Of a stretch of 64,000 bases of DNA, positions 46,460-60,081 are shown piece by piece. The notes under the pieces were generated by a model, which was given only the letters and a program-made list of their open reading frames with translations, searched no databases and was not told the DNA's origin. Numbering within the stretch: the stretch's first letter is position 1; every line of letters starts with the position of its first letter. Origin of the DNA: Zopfochytrium polystomum (taxonomy: Eukaryota > Chytridiomycota > Chytridiomycetes > Chytridiales > Chytridiaceae); NCBI GenBank assembly GCA_025765615.1, contig JAIVFJ010000023.1:124001-188000 (forward strand). Reading direction: 5' to 3'. The translations under genes and the position numbers were made by a program.

Positions 46460-48911
46460 ACGACGACGACGTCCATGACAGCCTGAGCGTTAAGAAGTCG
46501 GACAAGACGAAGAAGAAGAAAAAGGAGACCAAGAAGAAGAGCAAGTCGTCCTCGAAGCACGCGTCCGAACGACGGCGGCGGCGGCCGCGGCAGGAGGAGG
46601 GCAACGACGACGAGGATCGGTCTCGCGGCCGCAGCGAAAGCAGGAGCAGCAGCAGGAGCAGCAGTGGCAGCAGCAGCACCAGCAGCGACTACGACGACGA
46701 CGACTGGGTCGAAAAGGCTGTGGTGGCCGATGCGTTCGCCGCATCGGTAGGAGGAGCAGGCGGAGCCAGCGCTAGCGCTGGCGCTGACGCAGGAACAGCA
46801 GCAGCGTTCGCATTATCATCAACAGGGGCTGGGGCAAGCTCCATTGCTGCTGCAGAAGCATCATCCGCAAGAGCAGCTGCGGCGTCGTCGGCTGCATCAT
46901 CCAATACCGCCGGAGACCGACAGGGGTGGATGGCTGAGCCGCTTCTCGACCTCTTTGGGAGCAGATCCGTCCGCTCGCTACGCGACGTGCAGCAGACGGA
47001 GCGCGAAAAAGAGCAAGCGCGGAAAGACGTAAGTGTTTTAAAAGTGAGAGGGTCGCAAGTGGGCGAGGAAGAGGAACGGGATTCACTTCTTTTGCATTCC
47101 GGCGCCACTTATAACTTTTACCCCGGCCGTAGACGATCCGAAGCGAGCGCGAGCTGAACCCGTACTTTGCTTCGGGCGGGACGGGTCTTCCGGGAGACAG
47201 CACAGCGAGCAGCGCCGCGGCAGACAGCGGCGCCGGTGGCGGCGGTGACAGCAGCACCAGCACTGGCAGCTGCGCGCAGAAACGCAAGTACGAATACGGC
47301 GACGCGGGCTCCTCTTGGCGGATGATCAAGCTCCGGAGAATCTACGACACGGCAGAGGAGGAAGGCAGGAACGTGCAGGACGTTGCGCTGGAGCGCTACG
47401 GCTCGCTGGAGGAATTCGAGGACGCCGAGCGCGAAAGGCGCTTCCTCGACGGCAGAGGCGCTGCACGAGGAAGTGGCGGTGGCGGTGGCAGCAGGCGGAG
47501 AGATGACGAAGGCGCGCGCCACGAGCGATCCACGCGACAGCACGAGTTCCGGCGGCCGGCGAACGTGGGTGGCGCGGCTGCCGCCGACGATGTCGACGCC
47601 TTTGGAAGGATTCGCCGCGACACGGCCGGACACCGCGGTGGTGGCAGTGACCGCGATGGGCCAAGGAGCGCGGTGAGCGCAGTGAGCGCCAGTGACATCA
47701 GCGGCAGATCCCACGGTCCGCCGCGCGATTCGCCGTCTCAAGGGCGGAAACCACTTATTCCGACCGCCAGCATTCCGGCGACTGGACCATCTGCCGTTGA
47801 CGGAGGCGACTTCTCGGACGAGCCGCCCATGACAAGCGAGGAGATGAACAAGCTGCAAGCAAAGATCTTAAAGGCGCAGATGCTGGGAAGGCCCGAGGAA
47901 AAGGAGCTGATGGCCCAGCTGGAGCATGCAAAGGCTCGAAGCTCGCGGCAGGCCGCTACAAAGGTATGACAGTGCCACGACATTTTTCGGCTGTTTAGCC
48001 TGTAGGTGGTCCATTTACAGACCCCAAAAATCAGGAGTTGTCTGTCGTGGTACCCACCATCGACAGCCGCGGGCGCTTACAAGACACGGGCTCCGTCGTG
48101 CGGGACCAGCCGCTGCCCGGCAACAGGCGAGGATTCAAAAAGCTGGCTGCCGACACGCACGACGCGCAAGGAAACCGGGTGAGGCTCTTGGACGACAGCG
48201 AAAAGACTGTGCAGGACCTCGTGCTCGAGGAGCGCATGGGACACGCGCACAACTACGACATGGACGTGGCGACGAGGATCGCGGCGGACGCGACGTTCAA
48301 GGAAGGGTTGGACTACATGGACGAGAATGCGGATCGGTTCGCGCGGCAGTCTGCGAGCTCGGACTACAAAAAGTCTCGGCACGCCATCAACGGTTAGTCT
48401 GAAGGATTTTGGGATTAATTTTTTTTCTTTTGACTGTGTTTTGGACAACGGAATCCGAAACTGAAACGCGCCTTCCCGCCCAGACTACAAACGCGCGACG
48501 GCGGCGCAGGAAAAGTGCGCCTTTTGCTGGCACGACGACGCGCCGCCGCGTACCAAGGTGATTGCGCTGGGCACCAAGAGCTACCTCGGGCTCCCTGGCG
48601 TGGTTCCGATGGCCGACGACCACTGCCTGATCGTGCCCGTGCAGCACGTGCTGACTACGCTCGAGTGCGACGACGACGTGTGGGACGAGATCAACAACTT
48701 TATGAAGTGCCTGATCCAGATGCAGTGGGAGCGCGGCGGGGGCATGATCTTTATGGAGCAGGTCGTCAACTTTCGATGGCATCGGCATACCGTCATTGAA
48801 TGCGTGCCCGTGCCGTCGGACAAGTTTGAGGACGCGCCAGCGTACTTTAAGGTGCGTGTGTCCATGCGTGCGTGCGTGTGTGAGTGCGTGCCTGTGTTCG
48901 TGTGTGTGTGT

Positions 48912-48963
<52 letters not shown>

Positions 48964-49525
48964 TGTGTTGCGTTGTGTGCTCGCACGTCCGCACGTCCCG
49001 TGTTTCGCGGGGGATCCAGTTCCAATGAATCCCCATAGCACAACCCCCTCGGGCGTTCTAAAACAACACCTTCCTCACCTCCTCCCCTCCCCCTCCCCTT
49101 CTTTTTTTGCAGGAGGCGCTGAACGCGGCGGGCGACGAGTGGTCGCAGCACCGCAAGGTAATTGATACGGCCAAGCACGGATTCCGGGGGTCTATGGTGA
49201 AGAACCTGCCGTACTTTCACGTCTGGTTCGAGCCGAAGCGCGGGCTTGGGCACGTGATTGAGAACTCGGAGTCGTGGGAGGAGTGGTTTGGACGGGTAAG
49301 GAGTTTTCCGCCTTACTTGATGTTGTGTTTCTCCGCCAGTTCTTCATTCTTCTCTTCACACTGATGCACCGTCAAAAACAGGAAGTAGTGGCGAGCAGCA
49401 TGCTCGAGCTGCCGCCCGATCGGTGGCGCCGACCGCGGCGGCTGTCGCCGGGCGAGCTGGCCACGCGGGCGAGCCAGTTTAAGGAGCGCTTTGCAAAGTG
49501 GAACTGGACGAAGCAGCTCGAGTAG
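46261..49525 (+). CDS. CWF19L2-like spliceosomal protein (CwfJ C-terminal domains)
   Basis: The first clear exon follows a GATCCAG acceptor at 46260 and encodes a Lys-rich, Asp-rich and Arg/Ser-rich N-terminus. The conserved part starts with WRMIKLRRIYDTAEEEGR and SEEMNKLQAKILKAQMLGR. It continues with RLLDDSEKTVQDLVLEER, CwfJ_C_1 (EKCAFCWHDDAPP, HCLIVPVQHVLTTLECDDDV, FMEQVVNFR) and CwfJ_C_2 (AAGDEWSQHRKVIDT, LPYFHVWFEP, ERFAKWNWTKQLE), ending at 49525. This matches the CWF19L2/Cwf19 family associated with late spliceosomes and lariat debranching. Introns lie near 47030-47131, 47965-48020, 48395-48482, 48852-49112 (GT-repeat filled) and 49295-49380. The true start codon is upstream: an ATG at 46070 (MGDAVGPDFQSH) is a candidate, but its phase does not fit the simplest splice. 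Confidence 0.88.
48897..48961. repeat. (GT)n microsatellite in a CWF19L2-like intron
   Basis: About 65 bp of GT repeat starting about 45 nt after the donor of the 48852-49112 intron, which is one of the longest in the gene. Confidence 0.9.
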
Positions 49526-49735
49526 CGACAAGTGGATTGAATCATTAAATTTGAATGAATTGTAGTGTCTGGGTGGGCAATCGAGGTGGCACCGCTTCCG
49601 TACAAACATCCAAACACCAAAAAGAACAACGGCAGACAGACAGACAGCCGAGAAAGACAAAGGAAAAAACAGTCAGTCCATCAAAACAATAAAAAAGTTA
49701 AAAAGAGAGAAAAAAAGAAGAAAAAAACCGAAAAA

Positions 49736-51741
49736 ATGCTGCAGCTCCTCGGCCGAAGTCGAAGCAAAGCAAAAGACGACGAGGCGTCCGCGGCGGCGGC
49801 GACAGCGGCGGCAGCGGCAGCGGCGTCGGCGTCGGCGCAGCTTCCCGGCGTCTCCAACAACAATAACGCCACGCCATTATCGTCACCATCACCAGCCGCA
49901 GCAGCAGCAGCCGTAGGAGAGCAGCAGCCGCAACAAGAGGCCGCTGCAGCTGCGACGGCTACGACGACGGCCGCCTCGGACGTCAAGGACAACGAGATCC
50001 TCCTCCTGTGCCTCTTCCCCGTCTACGCGAGGCCCGCCGTCCCGACCACAGCCGCTACCACCACCACATCAGCCACAACTGGCACCAGCACCAGCACCCC
50101 TACTGCCGCCAATCCCAACGTCGGTGCCGCCTCTGCAGCGCCTTCCAAAGATGCGAGCTCCTCAGAAGACGCCACTCAGCCCGACACCTCCGACGTCGCC
50201 GCCCCCCCCGCTGCAGACGACACGGCTGCCCCTGGTGCGTCTGAGCCTCAGAAAGAGGTGATCGCACAGGAAGCACCCTTCGAAGCCCAGGACCCAGAGC
50301 CTCGCGCCGTCGACGCTCTAAGCGGCGATGCAGCGTCGTCGCCGCCGCCGCTGCCCGCGCGAGGTCCCGCTCTGCCCCCCCGGGATGACGTCACCACCAC
50401 CACCTCTGCCACCGACGACGTTGCGGCGGGCAGTTGGCTGATTGACGTAAAGGGCTGGGCGCTGATCGAGCGACCGAGCTCCTTCCGGCGGCGTCTGATC
50501 ATAGGGCTGGGCAAGCGGTTCTTTGGGTCGTCCACGGACGAGGACGGCGCCAACGACAGCTTTGAGAAGCGCGCGCGCCACTTTCTGTCGCGCCCGCTTC
50601 TGTCCAACTCAATCCGCGTGTTTGTCGAGGGCGTGCACTCGCAGGAGGAACTGATGGCCGTGCGCGAGGACCCCGATAACCCAAAGCAGAAGCACGTTGA
50701 GGAGCTCGACGAAATGGCGAGGGACAAGCCGAGCTGCGTCGTGACCGTCGCGCGTGAGTCGATCAGTGTTTTGTCTGCTTTGTCTCGTGACTCTACTGTG
50801 TAACACACACACGCGCACACACACACACGCACACACAGCCAACGGCCAGTTCTCTGGCACAATTACCCTGCCGGATGGCTACATACCCAAGGACGCGGTT
50901 TCTTCGAGCGGCGGCTTGCCTTTGGTAAAACTGGTCGCTTACAAGTACACTGGTATTCAATGAAACAACCCAGAGCACAACAAGTCGCACCCACTGTCGC
51001 TTAAAAATGCCCACCATCCCCGCCCCTGCCCCCCACAACCCTCCCGCAGGTGCCCACGCCGGATGTTTTGCGGAATCGGCCGCGTCCATCATCTTTCCCG
51101 AGGGCCTCTCCATCATCAGCGACCTGGACGACACGATCAAAGAGTCCGACGTGCACCTCGGCAAGCGCGCGGCACTCAAGACGGCCTTTTTCGGCGAGCA
51201 CGCGGCGGTCCCGGGCATGTCGGACCTGTACCGGCTCTACCAGTCCAAGTTTGCGGCCTTCCACTACGTCTCGGCGTCGCCGTACCAGCTGCTGCCGTCC
51301 ATCGTCAACTTTCTCAACACGAACGCCTTCCCCGTCGGATCGCTCGAGCTGCGCGACATTTGGGCCGGCGGAAACATGTCGTCGCGCGTGTACAAGCAGG
51401 CCGCCATCTCCGAGATCATGGAGAGGTTCCCGAGGCGCAAGTACATCCTGGTCGGCGACGCCGGCGAGAAGGACGCGCAGACCTTTGCGTGGGTACACGA
51501 CAAGTACCCCGATAGAGTGATCAAGATCTTTATCAGGGACGTGACGGGACTCGGCCCCGGCGGCGCGAAGAGGGACGCCGTCGACGAGCGCGGCGCGAAG
51601 CAGCTGTCGCTGGTCAGGGACGCCGTCGCGGTGCTGCCCGCGGGCAGGTGGCGGCTGTTTGAGACGGCGGAGGAGATTCTGCTCGACGAGGAGGTCAAGG
51701 CGTTCATCAAGACGCTGGAAGCTTCAGCGCGGGACTCGTGA
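49736..51741 (+). CDS. App1-like phosphatidate phosphatase
   Basis: Exons 49736-50753, 50839-50952 and 51050-51741 join in phase to 607 residues. The N-terminal roughly 230 residues are Ala/Thr/Pro-rich and disordered, with a proline-rich PPLPARGPALPPR that could be an SH3 ligand. A conserved beta-rich part follows (SWLIDVKGWALIERPSSFRR), and ANGQFSGTITLPDGY-like sequence spans the first splice. The catalytic HAD-like domain contains ISDLDDTIKESDV (DxDxT), HYVSASPYQLLPSIVNFL, YILVGDAGEKDAQTF and VIKIFIRDVTG. App1 is a Mg-dependent phosphatidate phosphatase of actin patches that makes diacylglycerol; location here is inferred. The first intron's acceptor is preceded by CA repeats instead of a pyrimidine tract. 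Confidence 0.9.
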
Positions 51742-51968
51742 GATTTGTTGTTTTGCATCTCTTGTGTCCTTCCTTTTCTCGATTGATTTGCTATTCCCTC
51801 TTTTTTCCTTCGCGGCTTTTCTTTTCGTGTCATTTCCAATTTTCCTCCAAACTAAGCGTGGCTGCGATTCCCGTATTGCCCACATTTTACCCTCTTTACC
51901 CGTTACTCCATGTCCACTGTTTTCGGGCCAAGTTCTTCCAAGCGTGCGATCAATGTGTCCGTCTCGCT

Positions 51969-52029
51969 CTAGAATAGAACCATCAAAACCAAATCAATGG
52001 GGTGTGTGCAGGTGTTGTTTTTTTTTTGC

Positions 52030-52061
<32 letters not shown>

Positions 52062-52561
52062 GTCGTCGTCGACGTCATCGTGTTTAGTTGCGCGTCGACG
52101 GTCGGACGCATCACTTGCCTGAAGTCGTTTCGGCTTGAAGACAGCGCTTTGAGGCAGCTTCTCCAGAAGCTCCTCCTGACCCGCAACGGAATCGAGCAGC
52201 ACGTTACGCAGCCCCGACCTCCACGACTTGATCTTGTCCAGCCAGTACTGACACTTGTCGTCGAGGTTTTTTTGCACCCTCTGCAAACCGACGGTGCGTT
52301 TTTTGTTTCGAGAGGGTAATGAAGAACAACGTTCAACTCCGAAACTCGAGAGAAACAAAAAAGAAACAAAAGAAGCGGGGGAAGAAGCGGGACTCTTTTT
52401 ACCTCGCCAACGCTCGCAAACACATCATGCAGCGTCAGCTCGCCGCTCGAGCCCTCCTCCAGCTCGTCGCTGTACTCCCGCGTCCTCACCAGCGACCGCC
52501 CGGCTGCCCCCGCCGCAGCCGCCGCAGCAGCGCGACCGCCACTACCACTACCACCAACACT

Positions 52562-52595
<34 letters not shown>

Positions 52596-53320
52596 GCAGC
52601 CGGTGACCGCGACCGCAACGGCACAGGTACGGGCGAGGACGACGGCGACGGTGACGCCGGCCGACGCCGGCGGTCTCCCGCGCGGGGCGGCGGCGTACGC
52701 CGCCGCTCCGGCTGCTGTGGCGGCGACGCCGGTGGCCCCGGCAAAGGAACAACAGCAGGCGGGGGTGAAGCTGACGACAACGCTGACCTCTCCGACCGCT
52801 CCGACCACGTCGACGACGCCGGGGGCGTGCGGCGCGAGCCGCGGCGCGGCAGCAGCACCTCTGCAACGGCGCGGCGCGGCTGTTTCTGCAGCTGCTGCGG
52901 CGGCGGCGGCGGGAACGAGGGCTGCTGCTGCTGCGGCGACGAGGGTCGTAGCGGCGGGGACGGTGGCGGCGGCGCGGAGGGCGCTTTGGCGGCTCTTGTT
53001 GCTGCGGCGGCGGCGGCAGCGGCGGCTTCGGCAGCGGCGGCTCGCTGTGCTGACGTGGCCTGCCGCGTCTTTACCGCCGGCGGCTGCTGCTGTTGAAGTG
53101 GTGCGTCCGGCTGCGGCTGTACCGACGCGCCCCGTCGACGGCGCGGCGGCTGTTGCTGCTGCTGCTGTTGCTGCTGCTTCTTCTGCTGCGGCCTCTGCCT
53201 CTGCTTAGGCTTTGGTTTTTGCGTGGGTGGTGGCGGCGGCGGCGGCGAAGACGACGGTGGCAGGGAGGAAAGGGGCTGGTGGGGCAGGTCGTGCCGCGGC
53301 GAGACGGTCGCAGGCTTCAT
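51969..53320 (-). CDS. Pro/Gln/Ala-rich protein with helical C-terminus
   Basis: Two exons (53320-52403 and 52280-51969), both in phase, give about 409 residues. MKPATVSPRHDLPHQPL is followed by poly-Pro, poly-Gln and poly-Ala tracts with Arg/Ser-rich stretches. The only ordered part crosses the intron: GELTLHDVFASVGERVQKNL then DKCQYWLDKIKSWRSGLRNV, an amphipathic helix region, and FKPKRLQASDASDRRR. The tail contains a run of Lys codons made by a T30 tract on the plus strand (52031-52060). No family recognised. The repeat-rich N-terminus gives shadow frames on the other strand, but the in-phase intron and helix favour this one. Confidence 0.5.
52031..52060. repeat. T30 homopolymer
   Basis: Thirty consecutive T on the plus strand, read as ten AAA Lys codons in the minus-strand gene. 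A shorter T run lies at 52017-52027. Confidence 0.95.
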
Positions 53321-53327
53321 TTTTTGG

Positions 53328-55590
53328 TTATGTTAGCGAAGGAGGATTGCTTCCAATGAGGAGTGATGAATTGCAGAGGAGGAGATAAGAAGAGTGGGAG
53401 AAAAAAAAGAAGGGCCAGGCGGGTTTCACCGGTGAAGCTCGCGACTGCAAATCGTCGTTTGGAGAAGAGGGAGCGACGGGCGTTGGTGACCTTCGCTGAC
53501 GCTTCGAAGCACGGGAGCCAGCGGGCCTGTCCTGCTCGTTGTGTTCAAGGGGCCTCGCGGCAATCTTCTCCTGTGTGATCGTGGGCGACGACGGCAGGGG
53601 CTGCTGTGATAAGGGAATGGAGTACTTGACGGCGCTGATTTGTGCCGTGTTGACCGCTCCTCGTTGCTGAATGCAGTAAGTATGCGGAGAGAACAAAGCC
53701 CGGTTGTTGGAATATCTTACCACTCCTTTATAGTCCAGAATTCTTGCGATTCCCGCGGCTATTTGCACATTTGTATTAATCTCAACACAAAGCCTCCGCA
53801 CTTACGTCCACCCACAGGGAAGTCTGCGGGCCTCCATTGCACGACTATCGAAAACTTGCTTCCCTCTTTACGCACATTTGTCTGCAAGCCTTCTGCTAGA
53901 TGAAGCTGGACAGCTGTGTGAATTTCGGGGAAAAAGTTAGTTAGTTAATTCTCTTGTAGTCCTGTTCGAATGACCTCCAACTACGAACCACTGTTGTTGA
54001 TATCGTATCGAAGAATTTTCCGGTACATAATGTCGTACACAGTCTCTTCGTTCTGTCAAACAGACGAGACCGCGGTGGCAGGTTTTGGGGGGAAAGGGTA
54101 AGGATTTGGGTTAGGGTGTTGTTCTGTACTTCCCCCTCCTTCTATTGCAACAGACACGTTTTCGTCGTTGAAATCCATCCAAAAAAACTTGTCGTCGGAC
54201 GCTTCTGCCTTCAATAACCAGTGTCATTCGGCCGCATGTCTGCTAATGCATTTCTACCTTGATCTGAATGCGGTTGTCGATGCCGTAGTGCCATCTATGA
54301 ATTTTATAGCACTTTGGCCACTGCTTCGAGGGCTCATTCGTTTCGTTCAAGCGAAACAAAAACAAGCGGGACGTCTGTGCCACGAATCCGGAAAAAAGAG
54401 GGTTTAAATGTGCATACAGAATAAAAGCACGGAGAAGCCCAATGGACAAAATTACCTTGCTCAGCTGGTCTCCGGTGATGTCCAGAAATGTGGTGGGGAT
54501 ATCGCTCTGCTGGCAAAATTTTTCGCGCTCCTCTTTAGCTTTTGGAGGAAGACTTTTTACAAAATAAAAATCAAATTCATCATTGGAATTGGTGTGTGGC
54601 GTGTAGGAAAAAGTGGGGGGGGGGGGGGGGGGGGAAAGAGTTGAGCTAATGTTGAAGCTTGAAATTCACCGAAATAGCAACTGGACGAGATCCTGCTGCA
54701 GCTCAGTATCTGTTGCAAAAAAGTGAACGATCGAAGATAAAGATCATTCCACGCACCACCGCAGCTCTTAACGCACTGAAATAGTGCTTTCCTTTTTGTT
54801 TGTTTTTCCACGCAAAGTTTTGAATTTGTTACACTGGACGAGACCACTTTCTACTCAAAAATCAACCTTACCCTACACTCGAGCCTTCACACTGAAGCGT
54901 GTTCAGAGCTGACCGCATCTTCTTCGAAAAGGCACCGTTCAAGATTTTCGAGGCCTGCATCAGAGATGACAGGTTTGTGTTTCAGAAGATTCCACACGCT
55001 TCCCGCGAGAAAGGAAAATAACATACAGAGAGGGCTCACCAACCAGTCGTTTTTCTGCCAGTGGGCCCTGTTCGGTCATGACTGAAAACAGCAGAGCGAC
55101 TGTATCCCTCGAAACGTCATCGCCGTGGATCTGACCGCCTTGGACAAGGTCGAGAAGCACGGTTAAAAGGCCGCTGCGAGCGGGAGGATCCAGACGGCGG
55201 CTCGCGAGACCGCGATGGACAAAGTCAACTGCTTTTGAAGCGAAGTTGCCTCCACCGCCCCCTGTCTGCAAGGATTGTTTGAACTCATCGAAAGATCGGC
55301 GTAGTTCGGGCGAGGTTGATGCCACGGCCTGTTGGGTTTGAATAGGATTCGCCACTTAGAATGAATGGAAGCACTGTGGGAGGTACTTGTTGGTGGGGCA
55401 GGGAGGGATTTGCTAGGCTGTTGCGCACCTTCAGGCCCTGAAGTGACAGATTGACGGAATCTGCAAGAATATTTGATCTGCGTATATGAATTGTGAGTAT
55501 TCGCAAAGAGCGAAGGCGCGGGGTACACTACTCTGAGACTGCCTGATGCCTTTCCAGGCTGTTCATCATGTCGTCGAGGTCTCCAAGCAT
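53328..55590 (-). CDS. Unrecognised multi-exon protein
   Basis: ATG at 55590 starts MLGDLDDMMNSLERHQAV. After short introns come NILADSVNLSLQGLK and a helical block (SPELRRSFDEFKQSLQ, FASKAVDFVHRGLASRRLDP, LLTVLLDLVQGGQIHGDDVS, ALLFSVMTEQGPLAEKRL). A set of small exons follows (ASKILNGAFSKKMRSALNTL; TELQQDLVQLLF; SDIPTTFLDITGDQLSK; PSKQWPKCYKIHRWHYGIDN; NEETVYDIMYRKILRYDINN). The last exon (GIARILDYKGVVRYSNNRAL) continues to a basic Ser/Pro tail (SKRQRRSPTPVAPSS) with stop at 53328. The middle looks like a beta-domain and the start like a helical repeat. Exon borders between 53900 and 55000 are approximate. A G20 tract lies in one intron. Nuclear location is only suggested by the basic cluster. 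Confidence 0.5.
54615..54634. repeat. G20 homopolymer
   Basis: Twenty consecutive G on the plus strand (C20 on the sense strand of the host gene), in a probable intron about 40 nt from an exon. Confidence 0.95.
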
Positions 55591-55724
55591 GGTGCCTGGG
55601 GCGTGGATGGGGTGGGAGGCAATGCGTGGGAGGCAAGAATGGGGCAAAACTTTCGGAGGAAAAAAAGGAAACACATATTTTGACATGTCCAACGTGCCTG
55701 TCCATTTTGGCAATTTTTTTTTTT

Positions 55725-57993
55725 TCAGGAAAGCGTGTTGCCCTTGCGCCTCTTGGCTATGCCCTCAACGTACAAATACAAAGGGCCATACCCGAGCCGC
55801 TCCAAGTCCCTCCGGACCTTGGCGACCCTTTCCTTGTCCGTCTTTCTCCACCTCAAGAGCCCCCTCACGTACGCCATCACGACCGATGCATCCAACCCGT
55901 ATTGCACGTCCCACAAGGCGTCCCACAATTTGTCGGCGCTGTCCCACAACCCAAACGCCGAGAACCCGCGGTATAAGCTGCAAACGAATTGCCGGGATAG
56001 ATTGGTGTTGACTTCGCGAATGCTGTGCACTACTTGAACAAAGCCGTCAACATCGCCGTTCCTGATGTGTCCGTCCACGCAGAAGCGTCTCAGGTAGTCG
56101 CTGGGCTGTATCCGCGACGCCTGAACATCATTAGTGACGGCTTTCAATCCTTGTTTTTCGCCTTTTAAAATCAGAGGTCGTAACATTGCAATGTATGTCC
56201 GTGCATTAGGCTTCGAACGGTTTCCGACCGCCCGATGGATCAACGCGGTCGGGTCGGCTCCTTGCATCATTAATTCGTTGATCAACTTGTCAATTGTTCG
56301 TTTCTTGAAGGGGTAACCGCGAGATTCCAGCATCGTATATAGTGGAAAGGCAAGACCAATCTTGCGCTCTTTCGCCAGCTCCAGGACAAGGTTGTTTCCA
56401 AACCACCGGTCTTGCACTCGCTCAATCCAGCTGCTGACAGCGGCGAGGTCATCGTGACTACGAAGAACCGCCGATAATAGCTCCGCCGTTTTCGCATCAG
56501 GAACCGAATCCGCAGACATCATTAGATCAATGATTTCAAGGGCAAGGCTCACATTCCCATTTGGATGCAGCGCACGCAAGAGGACGTTCCAGTCGCTCGT
56601 CCTAAGGGTATATCCAAGTCGTTGCATCACTCCAAGAAGAGCCACAGCCTGAACTACTTGGCCCTCATAAGCCAAAGAGGAAAGAAAATCCAGAATATCC
56701 TGCTTTTCAGGAGCTCTCCCACCCGACCAGGTATCTGCCATCACTGGTTCATAAGGATTTAACGAGTGATGAGCGGGGGCGCTCGTATAAGCGACAGCAC
56801 GGATGTATGGCTGCCTGGCATTGAGGCTGCGCGTTGGAAATGGAACGGACAGCAGAGATGGTGGCCGATTTCGATCAACGAAGGGTTTTGACTTCACCAA
56901 GGGCGAATCTGATTGTGGCGTGGGCGATGGGGCGTCCACCAGTGACAGTGGGGGTGGTTGGGAAGTATCGTTCAGGTCGAACGAATCGAGCCGCTGTGAG
57001 GAGTAGGGCATGCCAGCTAGGCAACTCTCAAGCTTCTCAGATAAGTGTTCATCAGGTTGGCGGCCGCACTCCTTCATCATCAAGAACAGCTTTTCAGCCC
57101 GCCGTGACTGGTTGGCCTTTAGTAAGCTTATAATTAGAACTGAAAATGCGGCGGCAGATGGAGGGTCATCCTTCATAACAGCCTTTGCAATCATATCTTC
57201 GGCTTTATCGAGATGATTCTCGCCAGCTAGCAACGCGACGACAGACGCAAAGACATGGGGTCGAACGGTGAGGCCGCTTGCTTTCATCCTGTCCATGATG
57301 TCAAGAACTCGCCGAACATCCTTGAAGGTGCAACACCGAGAAAGAACTGACTCGTAAATGTCCTTGGAGGGCTGAACTCCGACCTTCTTCATCACTTTCA
57401 GCCAATGTAGCATCCACTTTGGGCCAACATGATCCTGAAATAACAATCCGAACTCTTCTGCAGTAAGTTGAAATCGTCGCGAGAGCATATCCTGAAGAAT
57501 TATTTCGCATCGGCCTGCTGCAACGAGATGCTTATCGAGAGCAAATCGCTACAAAAACAGTAAGTCAATACGAATCAAGCCATTAGCTGGGGCATCTCAC
57601 TCGAATAAGCATGAAACATTCGTCTCGACTGAGGTGCTTCAAAAGGGAATCCTTCTTCAACAGTGCGTAATCGCTCCAGATACTATCGGTGCACGCGTCA
57701 GATGATGCAAGGGAATCCTGGAGTCGAAGGAGGGTCTCGCTTTTGTCGCTTTGGTCGGCGCTTGGGTTGGAGCCATCGTCCATCTTCCTCTCCACTGCTA
57801 AGGATCGTTGTATGATGATCACGGCAGCCGACGCGGATACTAGGTTGCAGACAGCCATGGTGGCTCGGAGACGACCTGCAGGCGCAGCTGAAGCGCCCCC
57901 ATGTCTGCTCCCGGCGAACCGAACGGAGCTGTACCGGCGCCGGAAGTTCAGTATTGCGGATCGAGCGGCACTCCTGCCCTTCCACCCAAACAT
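55725..57993 (-). CDS. Mitochondrial pentatricopeptide-repeat protein
   Basis: Exons 57993-57601 and 57548-55725 (52-nt intron, phase 0) give 738 residues. The N-terminus (MFGWKGRSAARSAILNFRRR) is Arg-rich without acidic residues, a plausible mitochondrial presequence. PPR-like helix pairs occur at GVQPSKDIYESVLSRC to VLDIMDRMKASGL, at SAAAFSVLIISLLKANQSRR to LMMKECGRQPDEH, and again at VQAVALLGVMQRLGYTLRTS to NVSLALEIIDLMM. More diverged repeats run to the end (KRRKGNTLS). Such proteins bind specific organellar RNAs for processing, stability or translation; the target cannot be predicted. The start codon is 23 bp from that of the divergent RCM1 gene. Confidence 0.8.
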
Positions 57994-58016
57994 GTCACAC
58001 TCAGTTTCTTTCGAAA
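57994..58016. promoter_or_regulatory. 23-bp divergent start-codon spacer
   Basis: Only 23 bp separate the ATG of the minus-strand PPR gene from the ATG of the plus-strand RCM1 gene. Any promoters must lie inside the neighbouring coding sequence, or the 5' leaders overlap. The spacer shows no TATA-like element. Confidence 0.5.
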
Positions 58017-59930
<1,914 letters not shown>

Positions 59931-60081
59931 GTTCGGCTCGGAAAAGAAAGGAAAAAACGAAGAAAAAAAAAAGTGGAAATACTTAATACCGCGATAGAGT
60001 GAGAAGGACCACCACCACTCTCCAACCAGTTGGCCCGGCGAGAGTGAGGAACGAAAAAGCGTGACTTTTTTCAGCGCAACC

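Noticed and set aside
54112..54118. Telomere-like TTAGGG
   Set aside because: A single hexamer inside a probable intron; no tandem array.
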